64,000 nucleotides of DNA from Candidozyma auris (lineage: Eukaryota > Ascomycota > Pichiomycetes > Serinales > Metschnikowiaceae): assembly GCF_003013715.1 (NCBI RefSeq), contig NC_072813.1, positions 248,001 through 312,000 of the forward strand, in the 5' to 3' direction. The notes below the pieces were generated by a model, which worked only from the letters and a program-made list of their open reading frames with translations, was not told the origin of the DNA and did not search any database. A program made the position numbers and the translations under genes. This document shows positions 47,825 to 56,674 of this stretch, in pieces (position 1 is the first letter of the stretch; every line of letters begins with the position of its first letter).

Positions 47825-48979
47825 AGTGATTGGGCACATCGTTCATTTTACCACAGGATGCTGAACAAAGCAGGAATCATTGTGTAAAGAATTCTTAGTG
47901 GTTAATCAACAACACAGACTAAGCGTGATTAGAGTTTGGTGAGTTGGTGAAGACTTCTCATTGAAGAACTTGTTCTCATATAGCCTTTAAATGGCTGCGA
48001 AACCGAGAGAGAAAAAGTGAAGGGAGGTGACATAAAAGGAGCCAGTAGTGTGGAAGCCATTCGTCTTGTTTCAAAAATAGCCTGAGTATATAAGGGTGGC
48101 TTGAGTCCTCTACTATGTTGGAGATGTTCCTTCAAAAAGGAATTTTTCTACTAGAATATCAGCGTACGTCAAATATGATGAGAACAGGAATATATGATAA
48201 ATCATCAACAGACAGACGTCAATGTAATTGTGGTTGAAGAATTCAAAAGGGACACCCAGATTAGGAACGCTTCACTGCTACAATGTATTGGTTCCATGTC
48301 GATCTCATGGTACGTTTGGTCAGACTCACCCGCAAATGAGCAATAATGTCAGATTAAAGATATGCTGAAAAGATTACAGCCATCCAGCAGTGAGCAAAGG
48401 GCTTATATGATGAAAGTGTGCCATGAACGTAGTATTATGCAAAGTGAACATTTTGCGAGAGAAGTGATATCAATGAGTATTTTCAAATTTCTCTGAGCGT
48501 TCGAAACTGCAAAATGTGTTACAAGTAGGTCGTCCTCCGTGTGCTATGAAGGGGACCTGGCGCTGAAATTTACTGGGAATGGAGTACTAATGTGAAGAAA
48601 GTATCCTCCACACTTTAAGTTCCGCGGTTCCTCATATACTTTTGCTTTGCACCCAATCATGCAAAAGTGAAAACAAGAAACAAGAACAGACTTGTAAAAT
48701 GAAAGAAGCTTTGGAATTCGAATTTTTAGCCCTATGCCTTGATGGAAGTGCATGACATAGAATCAACCTGGCGACTTGATTCTCGCTTTCTTGCATCTTC
48801 AAGGTTGGCACACATTGTGAAAAATGTACCAATGGAAGATTTTTTTGTCATTGTTAACCTAAAAATAAATATTAACTCTTTTATTGATATTTTATCCCTT
48901 GAAAAAATCGTTACTTGAAGAGTACACATCAAATTGACGTATAACCAAACCATCCTCATGGGCCCTCGTGACCATTTTC

Positions 48980-48998
48980 CACGTGATCAAGAGCCAAT
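48980..48998. promoter_or_regulatory. Cbf1 E-box and CCAAT box upstream of COX4
   Basis: CACGTG at 48980-48985 is followed 8 bp later by CCAAT at 48994-48998, 116-134 bp before the split start codon. The same two motifs precede COX13. Confidence 0.5.
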
Positions 48999-49113
48999 GA
49001 AGCGTCTTCCTTTGTATGCCTCGCCAGTTAGCTGATTTTTTCGAAAACATCACCACCGCATTCGTGTTCAACCTTTAGAGATTCTCTCCTTCTCCCATCT
49101 ATTCCCCTACAAA

Positions 49114-49816
49114 ATGTATGTCTAGACTGCTCCTATGCTGCTCATACTGTTATGCTTTGTGTGAAGTTGCACAATTCGGCCCTCACGATCGCTACACTCC
49201 ATCTCCACTGCCCATCTGGAACAATGAGCAAATTACATACTAGAATGGTCAGTCGCTCGACTATTGATAAAGAAATGGAGATAAAGCGGTCGGATTTTTT
49301 AGCAGCGATCTTTTAAATTGCATACTAACGTCCAGGCTTTCTCGTACGTTTGCTCGTTCACTCGCCAGACCAAACAGAGTGATGGTCAGAGGGTTATCTG
49401 TTTCCAGAACGCTCTACCAGACCAAGATCGAGGAAAAACACAAAACCGCCGAAACCATCTACGATGTTACCGGTCCTGACTCCTCGTTGATCGGTCCAGG
49501 TGCTAAGCCAGGTACTATCCCAACCGACTTGGACCAGGCTACTGGTTTGGAGAGATACGAAATCTTGGGTAAGCGCGAAGGTATTGATGTTTTCGACATG
49601 GAGAAGCCAATTAAGGAAGGTAAGGGCACAATGGAGGACCCATACTTGGTGCCCACATACATTGGTTACCGTTATGTTGGATGCAGAGGTAAGAACGGTG
49701 AAGACCACAAGGCCTACTGGATGAAGGTGGACGAGGCTGAGCCTGCTAGATGCTGGCACTGCGGCACTGTGTATGCCGCCAAGTACTTGGGTGAGCCAGG
49801 CCACTCTCACCACTAA
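49114..49816 (+). CDS. COX4: Cox4, cytochrome c oxidase subunit IV (spliced, split start codon)
   Basis: The start codon is divided: A and T are 49114-49115, and the G is the first base of exon 2 (49336). The 220-nt intron (49116-49335) has donor GTATGT, branch TACTAAC at 49323-49329 and acceptor CCAG. The spliced protein has 160 residues (yeast 155) and begins MLSRTFARSLARPNRVMVRGLSVSR, a textbook mitochondrial presequence. The mature part has GPGAKPGTIPTDLDQATGLERYEILGK and the zinc site ARCWHCG. Without splicing, the first ATG makes only MYV and stops. Cox4 is a peripheral subunit essential for complex IV assembly. Confidence 0.95.
49116..49335 (+). other. Intron of COX4 (220 nt) interrupting the ATG
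   Basis: AAAAT|GTATGT at the donor and TACTAAC-GTCCAG|GCTTTC at the acceptor. The junction gives AT|G-CTT-TCT. Three codons read into the intron end in TAG. Confidence 0.92.
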
Positions 49817-50811
49817 ATTCTTTAGACCTCTTTCTGCTTTAACCACCCTGCTAGACAGACAACATGGCATCACACATTTCGGCTCTGCCATTGATAATTA
49901 GGCATACATAGCCAGGGAGAAACCCTGGGATATCACAAACGACAAAAAGATGGAACGACGGTAGACAACGTAGGATAAAGAGAGATTTCATAGAGAACAG
50001 GGCACTTTGATGTCTCACCTCCGTTCGTGATATTTCATTTGGCAACTGAGTGATGCTACGTTCGTAACGAAGAAGATGTATTTGACATTTTGGTACGAGT
50101 TTTGTGCAATTAAACTGACTTATCTCAAGTGGTTATTCCATGGATTCGCTTGATCGCGAAGTTCACATAGTACTGTCAACGTCAAGAACAATGTTCAAAC
50201 ATTTTGTATGAGAACAGGGGCCAATTGAGAAACGATCGAGCTGGGAACATTAAGCAAGCATCATCAATGACATACTACACTATATTCCTGCTAGAAGCAT
50301 CTGATATGAAGCGTTTATTAACTTCTGCGCTGCTCGCTGTAGGTTCCCCGTTACAGCCATTTCTCGACTGATCTAGTCGTCACCCTCAGTCCTCCCAAAA
50401 CCTATTAAACCTTGTATACAATCTCTGGAAACATTCGGCTCCCCCCATCGATTCCAAACTTTAGCTTTCCATCGCTTCAGATCTCGACTCTTCAATCGGT
50501 CCTTTGTCTAACCTTGGTGGTTGTATGCGGCAATTGCAAAAAACCATGCGGCTTGCGCTAACACCAGTTTCACCTGGAGCAGAAGAAGATGCTAGATGTC
50601 CCACACTAAATGTCACAATTCTGTACACTAGCGGCAATTTGTCTCAGGTGTCCCAAACTTTACATCGTGTACAGAAGAACATGTGTGGCACTACTGTAAT
50701 CGGCATCTCGGAGAAAGTGCCGCATCCCGGTGTACACTATATAGGTTTTCCAGATTCCGTTCATCGTTGTCCTCTTGTATCACCCACGTATTTTCAAATC
50801 ACAACGTGTCC
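49817..50811. other. Intergenic between COX4 and dehydrogenase gene
   Basis: 995 bp between plus-strand genes. A TATATA at 50738-50743 stands 69 bp before the next ATG. Open frames in the last 300 bp lack conserved content. A GTATGC...CTAACACCAG pair at 50523-50571 could be a tiny leader intron but is weak. Confidence 0.4.
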
Positions 50812-51909
50812 ATGACCAAACCAAAGGTGCTCTTCATTGGTGACTTGAACAAAGACTTGCCTGAGTACGCCCAGTTCATCAAGAAAGTCGAGCCTGTCTT
50901 CTATGAGTTGCCAGACACCAAGGAGCAGTTGATCCACGACTTCAGAACGAAGCTCAACGACATTCAGGCGATTTACGGCGCATGGTTAGGGTTCGTGCTT
51001 CTCGGGGGTTTTACAGGTGAGATATTGGAGGCAGCGCCCAAATCGTTGCGTGTGGTATCCATTTGCTCGGTGGGACATGAACCATACAATGGAGCAGAGA
51101 TGGCCAAGAAGAACATCATCTTGACCAATGTTCCCTCAGACGGTGCTGCAAAGCCTGTGGCCGAGTTGGTCCTCTACTATACGTTGTCTGCGTTCAGAAA
51201 CTTCCCATGCTACTTTAGCTCCTTCTCGCCTAGCGTGAACCATACTGTCAAGACGAGATCGCTTCTTGACTCCAATAAGTTCGACTGCGCCAAGGGTAGG
51301 TGTCAGCTCGAAGACCACAATGGCTACTCCTTTGGCCACTACATGGGTGGGAGACCATGCTTGAGTCCCAACGGCCACAATGCCGTGATCGTAGGGTTCG
51401 GCAACATTGGCCAGACAATTGCCCGGTACTTGTCGAATGTGGGGATGAACATTCATTATGTCAAGAGACGGCCCCTTTCCGAGAAGGAGGAGAGCCAGCT
51501 CGGGTTTCCTGTTCAATACCACAAGACTCTTCTCGATGCCAGAGACGTCGCTGACCTCATTGTCATTGCATGCCCTGGCACTCCAGAGACATACCATATG
51601 GTGGATGCCAACGTGATCAACTCCATGTCGAAGCCTTTTAGAATCATCAACATTGGCAGGGGCCCCGTTATCGACGAGCAGGCGTTGGTGGATGGACTCA
51701 AGAGTGGGAAGGTGCTCTTTGCTGGGCTCGATGTGTTTGAGAAAGAGCCTGCTGTGCACCCCGAGCTTTACAACCGCCAAGACGTGGTGTTAACTCCCCA
51801 CATTGGTGCCTCAACCAAGGAGAACTTCGACTACACTGCCATTATGGCAATGAAAAACATAGAGAACGTTTTGTTGGAAGGTGGAGAGGGAATCAGCAGG
51901 GTGAACTGA
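50812..51909 (+). CDS. D-2-hydroxyacid dehydrogenase family protein (YGL185C-like)
   Basis: 365 residues from MTKPKVLFIGDLNKDLPEY; upstream codons in frame have no ATG. The NAD(P)-binding Rossmann motif is VGFGNIGQTIAR near 185. The catalytic set of the D-isomer family is present: Arg in INIGRGPVID, Glu in DVFEKEPAVHPEL and His in LTPHIGASTKE. The stretch NGYSFGHYMGGRP...NAVIVGFGNIG resembles S. cerevisiae YGL185C, whose gene also lies beside COX4. It probably reduces glyoxylate, hydroxypyruvate or another 2-oxoacid, but the substrate is unknown. Confidence 0.88.
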   Translation: MTKPKVLFIGDLNKDLPEYAQFIKKVEPVFYELPDTKEQLIHDFRTKLNDIQAIYGAWLGFVLLGGFTGEILEAAPKSLRVVSICSVGHEPYNGAEMAKKNIILTNVPSDGAAKPVAELVLYYTLSAFRNFPCYFSSFSPSVNHTVKTRSLLDSNKFDCAKGRCQLEDHNGYSFGHYMGGRPCLSPNGHNAVIVGFGNIGQTIARYLSNVGMNIHYVKRRPLSEKEESQLGFPVQYHKTLLDARDVADLIVIACPGTPETYHMVDANVINSMSKPFRIINIGRGPVIDEQALVDGLKSGKVLFAGLDVFEKEPAVHPELYNRQDVVLTPHIGASTKENFDYTAIMAMKNIENVLLEGGEGISRVN

Positions 51910-52619
51910 GCGGACGATAGGTAAGTGAGAATGGCTGCAAAATGCGACCAAGTCCACTGAAGTTGCAGCAATATATAGATAGCGGTGGCAGGAGGTACAT
52001 ATAATACTGTCTAGGGTTATAGAAAGTAACTTTAGAATACTTAATACATGAAACTCAAACCAAAGTCAAATTATGGAGTTCGAAACTTGTCCAGTGGTGA
52101 GCAGCTAATTTCACCTTGTTTACTAGCAACTCTTCAAAGACCTCATTGGCCAAGTGGTCAGAATCATTAAACTCTGATAAATTGAGCAATTGAGCAGATC
52201 AATAACGTGCAGATGTTCATAAGCTTTCAATAAAGCTGCTTGATCGCTACAGAACTTGGCGGTTCCCTCGTCTTGCTAGTGAGCGAATAGGAACCGAAAA
52301 AAAAAAAGACCGGCCCCACCAAATTCGATTGTCGCCAAACCTCTACAAATCAAGCCATAGAGTCAATTACGTCGAACGCAAAAGTTTGTTCACCTGAATG
52401 CAGTAGAATAGAATCCTTTTTTAGGATCGTTTATTTCAATCTCCCCTTGTTCTCTTTGTCTTGATTGATTCCGGTGTTTCGGCGCAAAGGTAACGTGCGC
52501 AACCCAACCTCCAAATCAAGGCTCAACGTAGATCGTTATCAACTACACAGCGATCTTAACATCGTTTACAACCTTCGTTGACAAAACAATACTATAGAGC
52601 TTCTTTGCCCTGCTCCATC
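51910..52619. other. Intergenic: SLA1 promoter
   Basis: 710 bp between plus-strand genes. A poly-A tract at 52297-52307 is the only clear landmark. The SLA1 frame is open for 14 codons upstream of its ATG from a TTG. Confidence 0.4.
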
Positions 52620-55600
52620 ATGAGTTCGCTCTACATCGGCGTGTACAAAGCCTTGTACGACTACCAAGCCCAGGCGGAGGAAGAGCTCACGATCCAGCAG
52701 GACGACTTGCTCTACTTGCTTGAAAAACTGGACATTGATGACTGGTGGAAGGCGAAAAAGCGAGTCTTGCCTGCGGGGGACGAGGAAGTTGAAGAGCCAG
52801 TCGGGCTTGTGCCGGCCAATTACATCGAGGTGGCTCCCGTGGTGAAGAAATGCAGAGGTCTATACGACTACGATAAGCAGACCGAAGAGGAGCTCAGTTT
52901 CAAAGAGAATGATATGTTCAACGTATACGATTTAAATGACCCCGACTGGCTTCTTGTGGGTGACGTGTCAGGCACGTTTTACGGGTTTATCCCAGCCAAC
53001 TACGTGGAGTACACTGACGAGTCGGGCGCTGGAGCTGGATTTGGGGTTGGTACAGCAGCAGCAACGGCAGCAGCAGCTTCTACACAAGGTGCAACTCTGG
53101 CGCCACCAAGACAACCTCTTCCCATATCACTGTTTGCTCCTCCTCCAGTGCACAAGGACAGAACACCACAGCTGCTGGCAGAACCGGAGGAGCCTCCAAA
53201 ACAACCCTCGAGACCTTCAGAACCAAGGCAAGAAGAGCCAAGGCAACCAACCAGACCAGTTGAAACTTCACGCGCAGATGAAGACGACGACGATGAGATG
53301 TTCGAGGATGCGCTTCCCCCTCCAATGCCTTCTCGTCCCACTGGTGGAGCTGGCGTGGACTCTGGCGCAACAAGGCCTTCCAACGTTTCCCAAGAGCCTG
53401 CTACGCCTCTGCGTCAAAGAGAAACACCAGAGGATGTTGCTCAAACACCACCGAAGGAGCACAACTTCGACGGTGAGTACTTCCGCTGGTACATTGATGA
53501 AGTGGATGGCCGTAAAAAGCGTCCTGTGGTTGTGTCCGTGGGCAATGGGTTGATAATACTCAAACCTAACTCGCTGAATCCCAAAAAATTGAGACTTCGG
53601 TCGGCTCTGAGTCTCGACAACAATTGGAGAATTCGTGATTTGCAGCTGTTTTCTCACGAGAAGAAACACGTATTCTTGAAATTTCAAAATCCTGATGCTG
53701 AAATAGAATTGCACGCCGGTAGTAAAGATGTTGCTGAGGCTATCATGGCAGTGTTGGGCGACTTGAAGGGTGCTGAAAATCAAAAGGGATTACGAGAAGT
53801 AGCGAGAGCTGCTCTGACGAAGACATCCTCGACAAATCGAAAAATTGGCCGTCTTATGTATGACTTTGAGTCGCAAGGCAGCGATGAGTTGGGTTGCCAA
53901 GAAGGAGATGAGGTGTATATCTTGGACGACACCAAGTCTAAGGAGTGGTGGATGTGTGAGCACACGTCAAGTGGCAAAAGAGGTGTTGTTCCTTCCACCT
54001 ACATCGAGATCGTCGGTACCACAAACTTGGACAAGTTGACTGATGGTCCCTCAAGACGCAAGTCACAAAAGTCGTCTTCAAAAGGTCGCGTCGTTGATAA
54101 GAAGCAGAGATACCACAGTCGTGACGAGAGAGATAAGATCAGAGAGAGTGACAGAGCTCGCAGAGATAAGAGACGTAGTTCTGGTGCCGATGACAAGAAT
54201 ATGCCTAACTATCACCGCGTAAGAACCTGGATCGATAGCACTGGTTCTTTTAAAGTGGAAGCTGAATTTTTGGGATGTATGGAAGGCAAGGTGCATTTGC
54301 ATAAGACAAACGGTGTGAAGATTGCCGTTGCTGCTACCAAGCTCTCCATTGAAGATTTAGAGTACGTCGAGAAAATTACTGGCACTTCCCTTCAACATTA
54401 CAAGGACGAGGTGGCGAAACACATTGCTAAGAGAAACAAATCATCAAGCAGTGGAGCCCACTCATCCGGCGTCTCTCCTGCAAAATCTTCAGCAGTTGCT
54501 GCCATCAATGATGTCGCACCACCGCAGCCCTCGAGACCAAAAGCGACAACGGCAGTCTCCCAAAGTGAACCAGACTACGATTGGTTTGACTTTTTCCTCA
54601 CATGTGGTGTAGATATTGGGAATTGTCAACGTTATTCGATCAATTTTTCTCGTGAGCAAATGGACGAATCCATTCTTGAGGATATCACGCCTTCCTTGTT
54701 ACGCTCTCTTGGTTTGAGAGAAGGTGACATTTTGAGGGTGATGAAACACTTGGACAATAAGTTTGGAAGACAAAAGACCGGTGACGCACCTGCCTCAACT
54801 GGTGGTCTCTTCACCGAGTCTAGTGGCGCATTGAAGAATAATAGTTCCACTGAGATCTCAAAAGTTGATGCGAGTGCATTGCCTGCTCCTTCCCCACATA
54901 AGGAGAAAGAAGAAACCGTTAGTAATAAAGCTGGTAATAAGTTTGAGGATGATGCATGGGCCGTCAAGCCTGCTGCTCGTTCGAATGAAGACTTCACTCA
55001 GTCGCTAACACCCTCCAAACCTCAATACACGGGCTCTTTGCAGGACCTTGTTGACATCAAGCCTTTGGAGGCTAATAAACCTCCACAGACTCCATCAAAA
55101 GACACACCCTCGTCACTTCCATCTGCTCCTGCCTTAACGCCAACCAAGACAAGTTCAACTCCAGATCAAGCAAGTTCAGGTCTGCAGGCGCAACAAACTG
55201 GAGCACAACCCCCCAACCTTGTTCCTCTTCAAAAGACTGGCGGCCAAGCTCCTCTTGTTCTTGTAAGAACCGGTGGTCCATTCGTACCCATGCAAACTGG
55301 CGGTTTGATGACTGCTCAGCCAACAGGATTCATGCCAATCACAGCTCAGCCCACAGGCTTCGTATCGATCCAACCAACTGGTGGTTTGGTGCCATTTCAA
55401 ACTGGACAGTTCCAGCAGCTTCGTCCAGCACCGCCTCCACCAACTACATTCAACCAAATTCCATTGCAACCAACGAGTTCATTTGTGCCCTTGCAGCCAG
55501 GGAATGTGACCATGCCGCAAACTTCTTTTGGTCAGCAAGCCACTGGACAGCAGCCCCAAACGACTTTTGGTCAACAGCCTACGGGTCAGAACATTGGACA

Positions 55601-56414
55601 ACCACAAACTACTTTTGGCCAGCAGCCAACAGGAGGTCAACCTCAAACTTCGTTCAGCCAACAGCTCACTGGAGGCTTCAACACGCAACCACAGAATGTG
55701 TTCAATCAGCAGCTGCAACCACAGACGTCTTTCGGCCAGCCTCAGACGACTTTTGGTCAGCCACAGCCACAGACTACTTTTGGTCAGCAGCCCACGGGTG
55801 GTATGTTGACCTCGCAGAGCACAGGGGGATTGAACAAGTTTGTTCCTCAGTCTACCTTCGGTAAGCAAATAACTGGTGGAGTAATGCCTCAAACGTCTTT
55901 TGGCAATCAAGTAACGGGAGGTGCCATGCCCACCACCTCTTTTGGTGCGCAGTCGCCTGCTGGAGGGCTTCCTCCCACCTCATTCGGGAACCAGCCATCT
56001 GGTGGATTTCCTCCAACCACTTTTGGCAACGCTTCAACGGGAGGCATGATGCCACAAACACTGTTTGGAATGCAAGCACAGCCGCAATTCCAGCAGCAGC
56101 CTCAATCGTTTGGTACATTTGGACAGCAGCTGCAGCAGCCTCCCCAAAGCTTCAATGCTAATATGAACCAAATGACCAACATGTTCCAAAACACGTCGAT
56201 CGGGGGCACCTTCCAGCCCCAGCAGCCCCAGCAGCAGCCACCAACTACATTTGGTCAAAGTTTTGCCCTGAACCAGTTTGAAGGTTTTGGCGAGCAGCCC
56301 TTGCAGTCGCAGCCAACTGGACTTGGTTTTGGCAATGCTCCCTTACAGTCGCAGCAGACAGGAAGGAGGGCCAATTTGCAAGCTGCCACCGCCGACAACC
56401 CATTTGGCTTCTGA
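52620..56414 (+). CDS. SLA1: Sla1, endocytic actin-patch adaptor
   Basis: 1264 residues (yeast 1244) from MSSLYIGVYKALYDYQ. Domains in order: SH3-1 (about 3-72) and SH3-2 (76-132); a Pro-rich linker with VHKDRTPQLL and PPMPSRP; a conserved domain around 280-390; SH3-3 (about 408-465); SHD1 (NYHRVRTWIDSTGSFKVEAEFLG, near 530-590), which binds NPFxD cargo; the SAM-like SHD2 (DYDWFDFFLTCGVDIGN..., near 655-720); and a C-terminal Gln/Thr/Gly repeat region with many QxTG sites for Ark1/Prk1 kinases. Sla1 links cargo, Las17 and Pan1/End3 at cortical patches. Codon 37 is CTG in the DIDDWW context where yeast has Ser. Confidence 0.97.
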   Translation: MSSLYIGVYKALYDYQAQAEEELTIQQDDLLYLLEKLDIDDWWKAKKRVLPAGDEEVEEPVGLVPANYIEVAPVVKKCRGLYDYDKQTEEELSFKENDMFNVYDLNDPDWLLVGDVSGTFYGFIPANYVEYTDESGAGAGFGVGTAAATAAAASTQGATLAPPRQPLPISLFAPPPVHKDRTPQLLAEPEEPPKQPSRPSEPRQEEPRQPTRPVETSRADEDDDDEMFEDALPPPMPSRPTGGAGVDSGATRPSNVSQEPATPLRQRETPEDVAQTPPKEHNFDGEYFRWYIDEVDGRKKRPVVVSVGNGLIILKPNSLNPKKLRLRSALSLDNNWRIRDLQLFSHEKKHVFLKFQNPDAEIELHAGSKDVAEAIMAVLGDLKGAENQKGLREVARAALTKTSSTNRKIGRLMYDFESQGSDELGCQEGDEVYILDDTKSKEWWMCEHTSSGKRGVVPSTYIEIVGTTNLDKLTDGPSRRKSQKSSSKGRVVDKKQRYHSRDERDKIRESDRARRDKRRSSGADDKNMPNYHRVRTWIDSTGSFKVEAEFLGCMEGKVHLHKTNGVKIAVAATKLSIEDLEYVEKITGTSLQHYKDEVAKHIAKRNKSSSSGAHSSGVSPAKSSAVAAINDVAPPQPSRPKATTAVSQSEPDYDWFDFFLTCGVDIGNCQRYSINFSREQMDESILEDITPSLLRSLGLREGDILRVMKHLDNKFGRQKTGDAPASTGGLFTESSGALKNNSSTEISKVDASALPAPSPHKEKEETVSNKAGNKFEDDAWAVKPAARSNEDFTQSLTPSKPQYTGSLQDLVDIKPLEANKPPQTPSKDTPSSLPSAPALTPTKTSSTPDQASSGLQAQQTGAQPPNLVPLQKTGGQAPLVLVRTGGPFVPMQTGGLMTAQPTGFMPITAQPTGFVSIQPTGGLVPFQTGQFQQLRPAPPPPTTFNQIPLQPTSSFVPLQPGNVTMPQTSFGQQATGQQPQTTFGQQPTGQNIGQPQTTFGQQPTGGQPQTSFSQQLTGGFNTQPQNVFNQQLQPQTSFGQPQTTFGQPQPQTTFGQQPTGGMLTSQSTGGLNKFVPQSTFGKQITGGVMPQTSFGNQVTGGAMPTTSFGAQSPAGGLPPTSFGNQPSGGFPPTTFGNASTGGMMPQTLFGMQAQPQFQQQPQSFGTFGQQLQQPPQSFNANMNQMTNMFQNTSIGGTFQPQQPQQQPPTTFGQSFALNQFEGFGEQPLQSQPTGLGFGNAPLQSQQTGRRANLQAATADNPFGF
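55200..56370 (+). repeat. Coding repeats of SLA1 tail (QxTGG and TxFGQQ units)
   Basis: About 1.2 kb of degenerate tandem coding units. The first part is of the form FVPMQTGG / LMTAQPTG / FVSIQPTGG. The later part is TTFGQQPTGG and TSFGNQ. The units are the phosphorylation-site repeats of Sla1. Near-identical copies at DNA level make copy-number change likely. Confidence 0.85.
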
Positions 56415-56674
56415 ATGACCAATTGCCAAATTTATACATCAAAGAGGAAAAAAAAAATAAAAGAAAATAAAAACTCATTATCTCGGGGCCAGATCATTAG
56501 ACTTCCCAATCGCGTAGTAAAGGGTCCTGTGGGGCGCCTCGTTTCACCTGCGTAATAAATGGCTGCAAAATATTCTCCCTCCCTACCCTTCTCGCCTATG
56601 CGGCTGCTCAAGAGTATAAGAAGCGGGCAAATCCCAGGAAGTTTCTTCTCAACTATTTTCTTTCTCTTTACCCA

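Larger units (their letters stand above)
47651..49113. other. Intergenic: RPS26 promoter then COX4 promoter
   Basis: The left part carries CACGTG (47796-47801), AGGGCAGTAGCCCT (47811-47824) and two copies of GGGTGCGAC (47708-47716 and 47758-47766). The middle, about 47830-48960, is AT-rich with nothing I can name. The right part holds the COX4 elements at 48980-48998. Confidence 0.45.

Noticed and set aside
48170..48370. Possible box C/D snoRNA (ATGATGA then CTGA)
   Set aside because: Spacing of about 190 nt is too long and no terminal stem or guide element is evident.
50523..50571. 48-nt leader intron upstream of the dehydrogenase gene
   Set aside because: Donor GTATGC and branch GCTAAC are both off consensus, and the coding frame does not need it.
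51136..51780. 214-codon ORF antisense to the dehydrogenase gene
   Set aside because: Mirror frame of the NAD-binding domain; no independent evidence.
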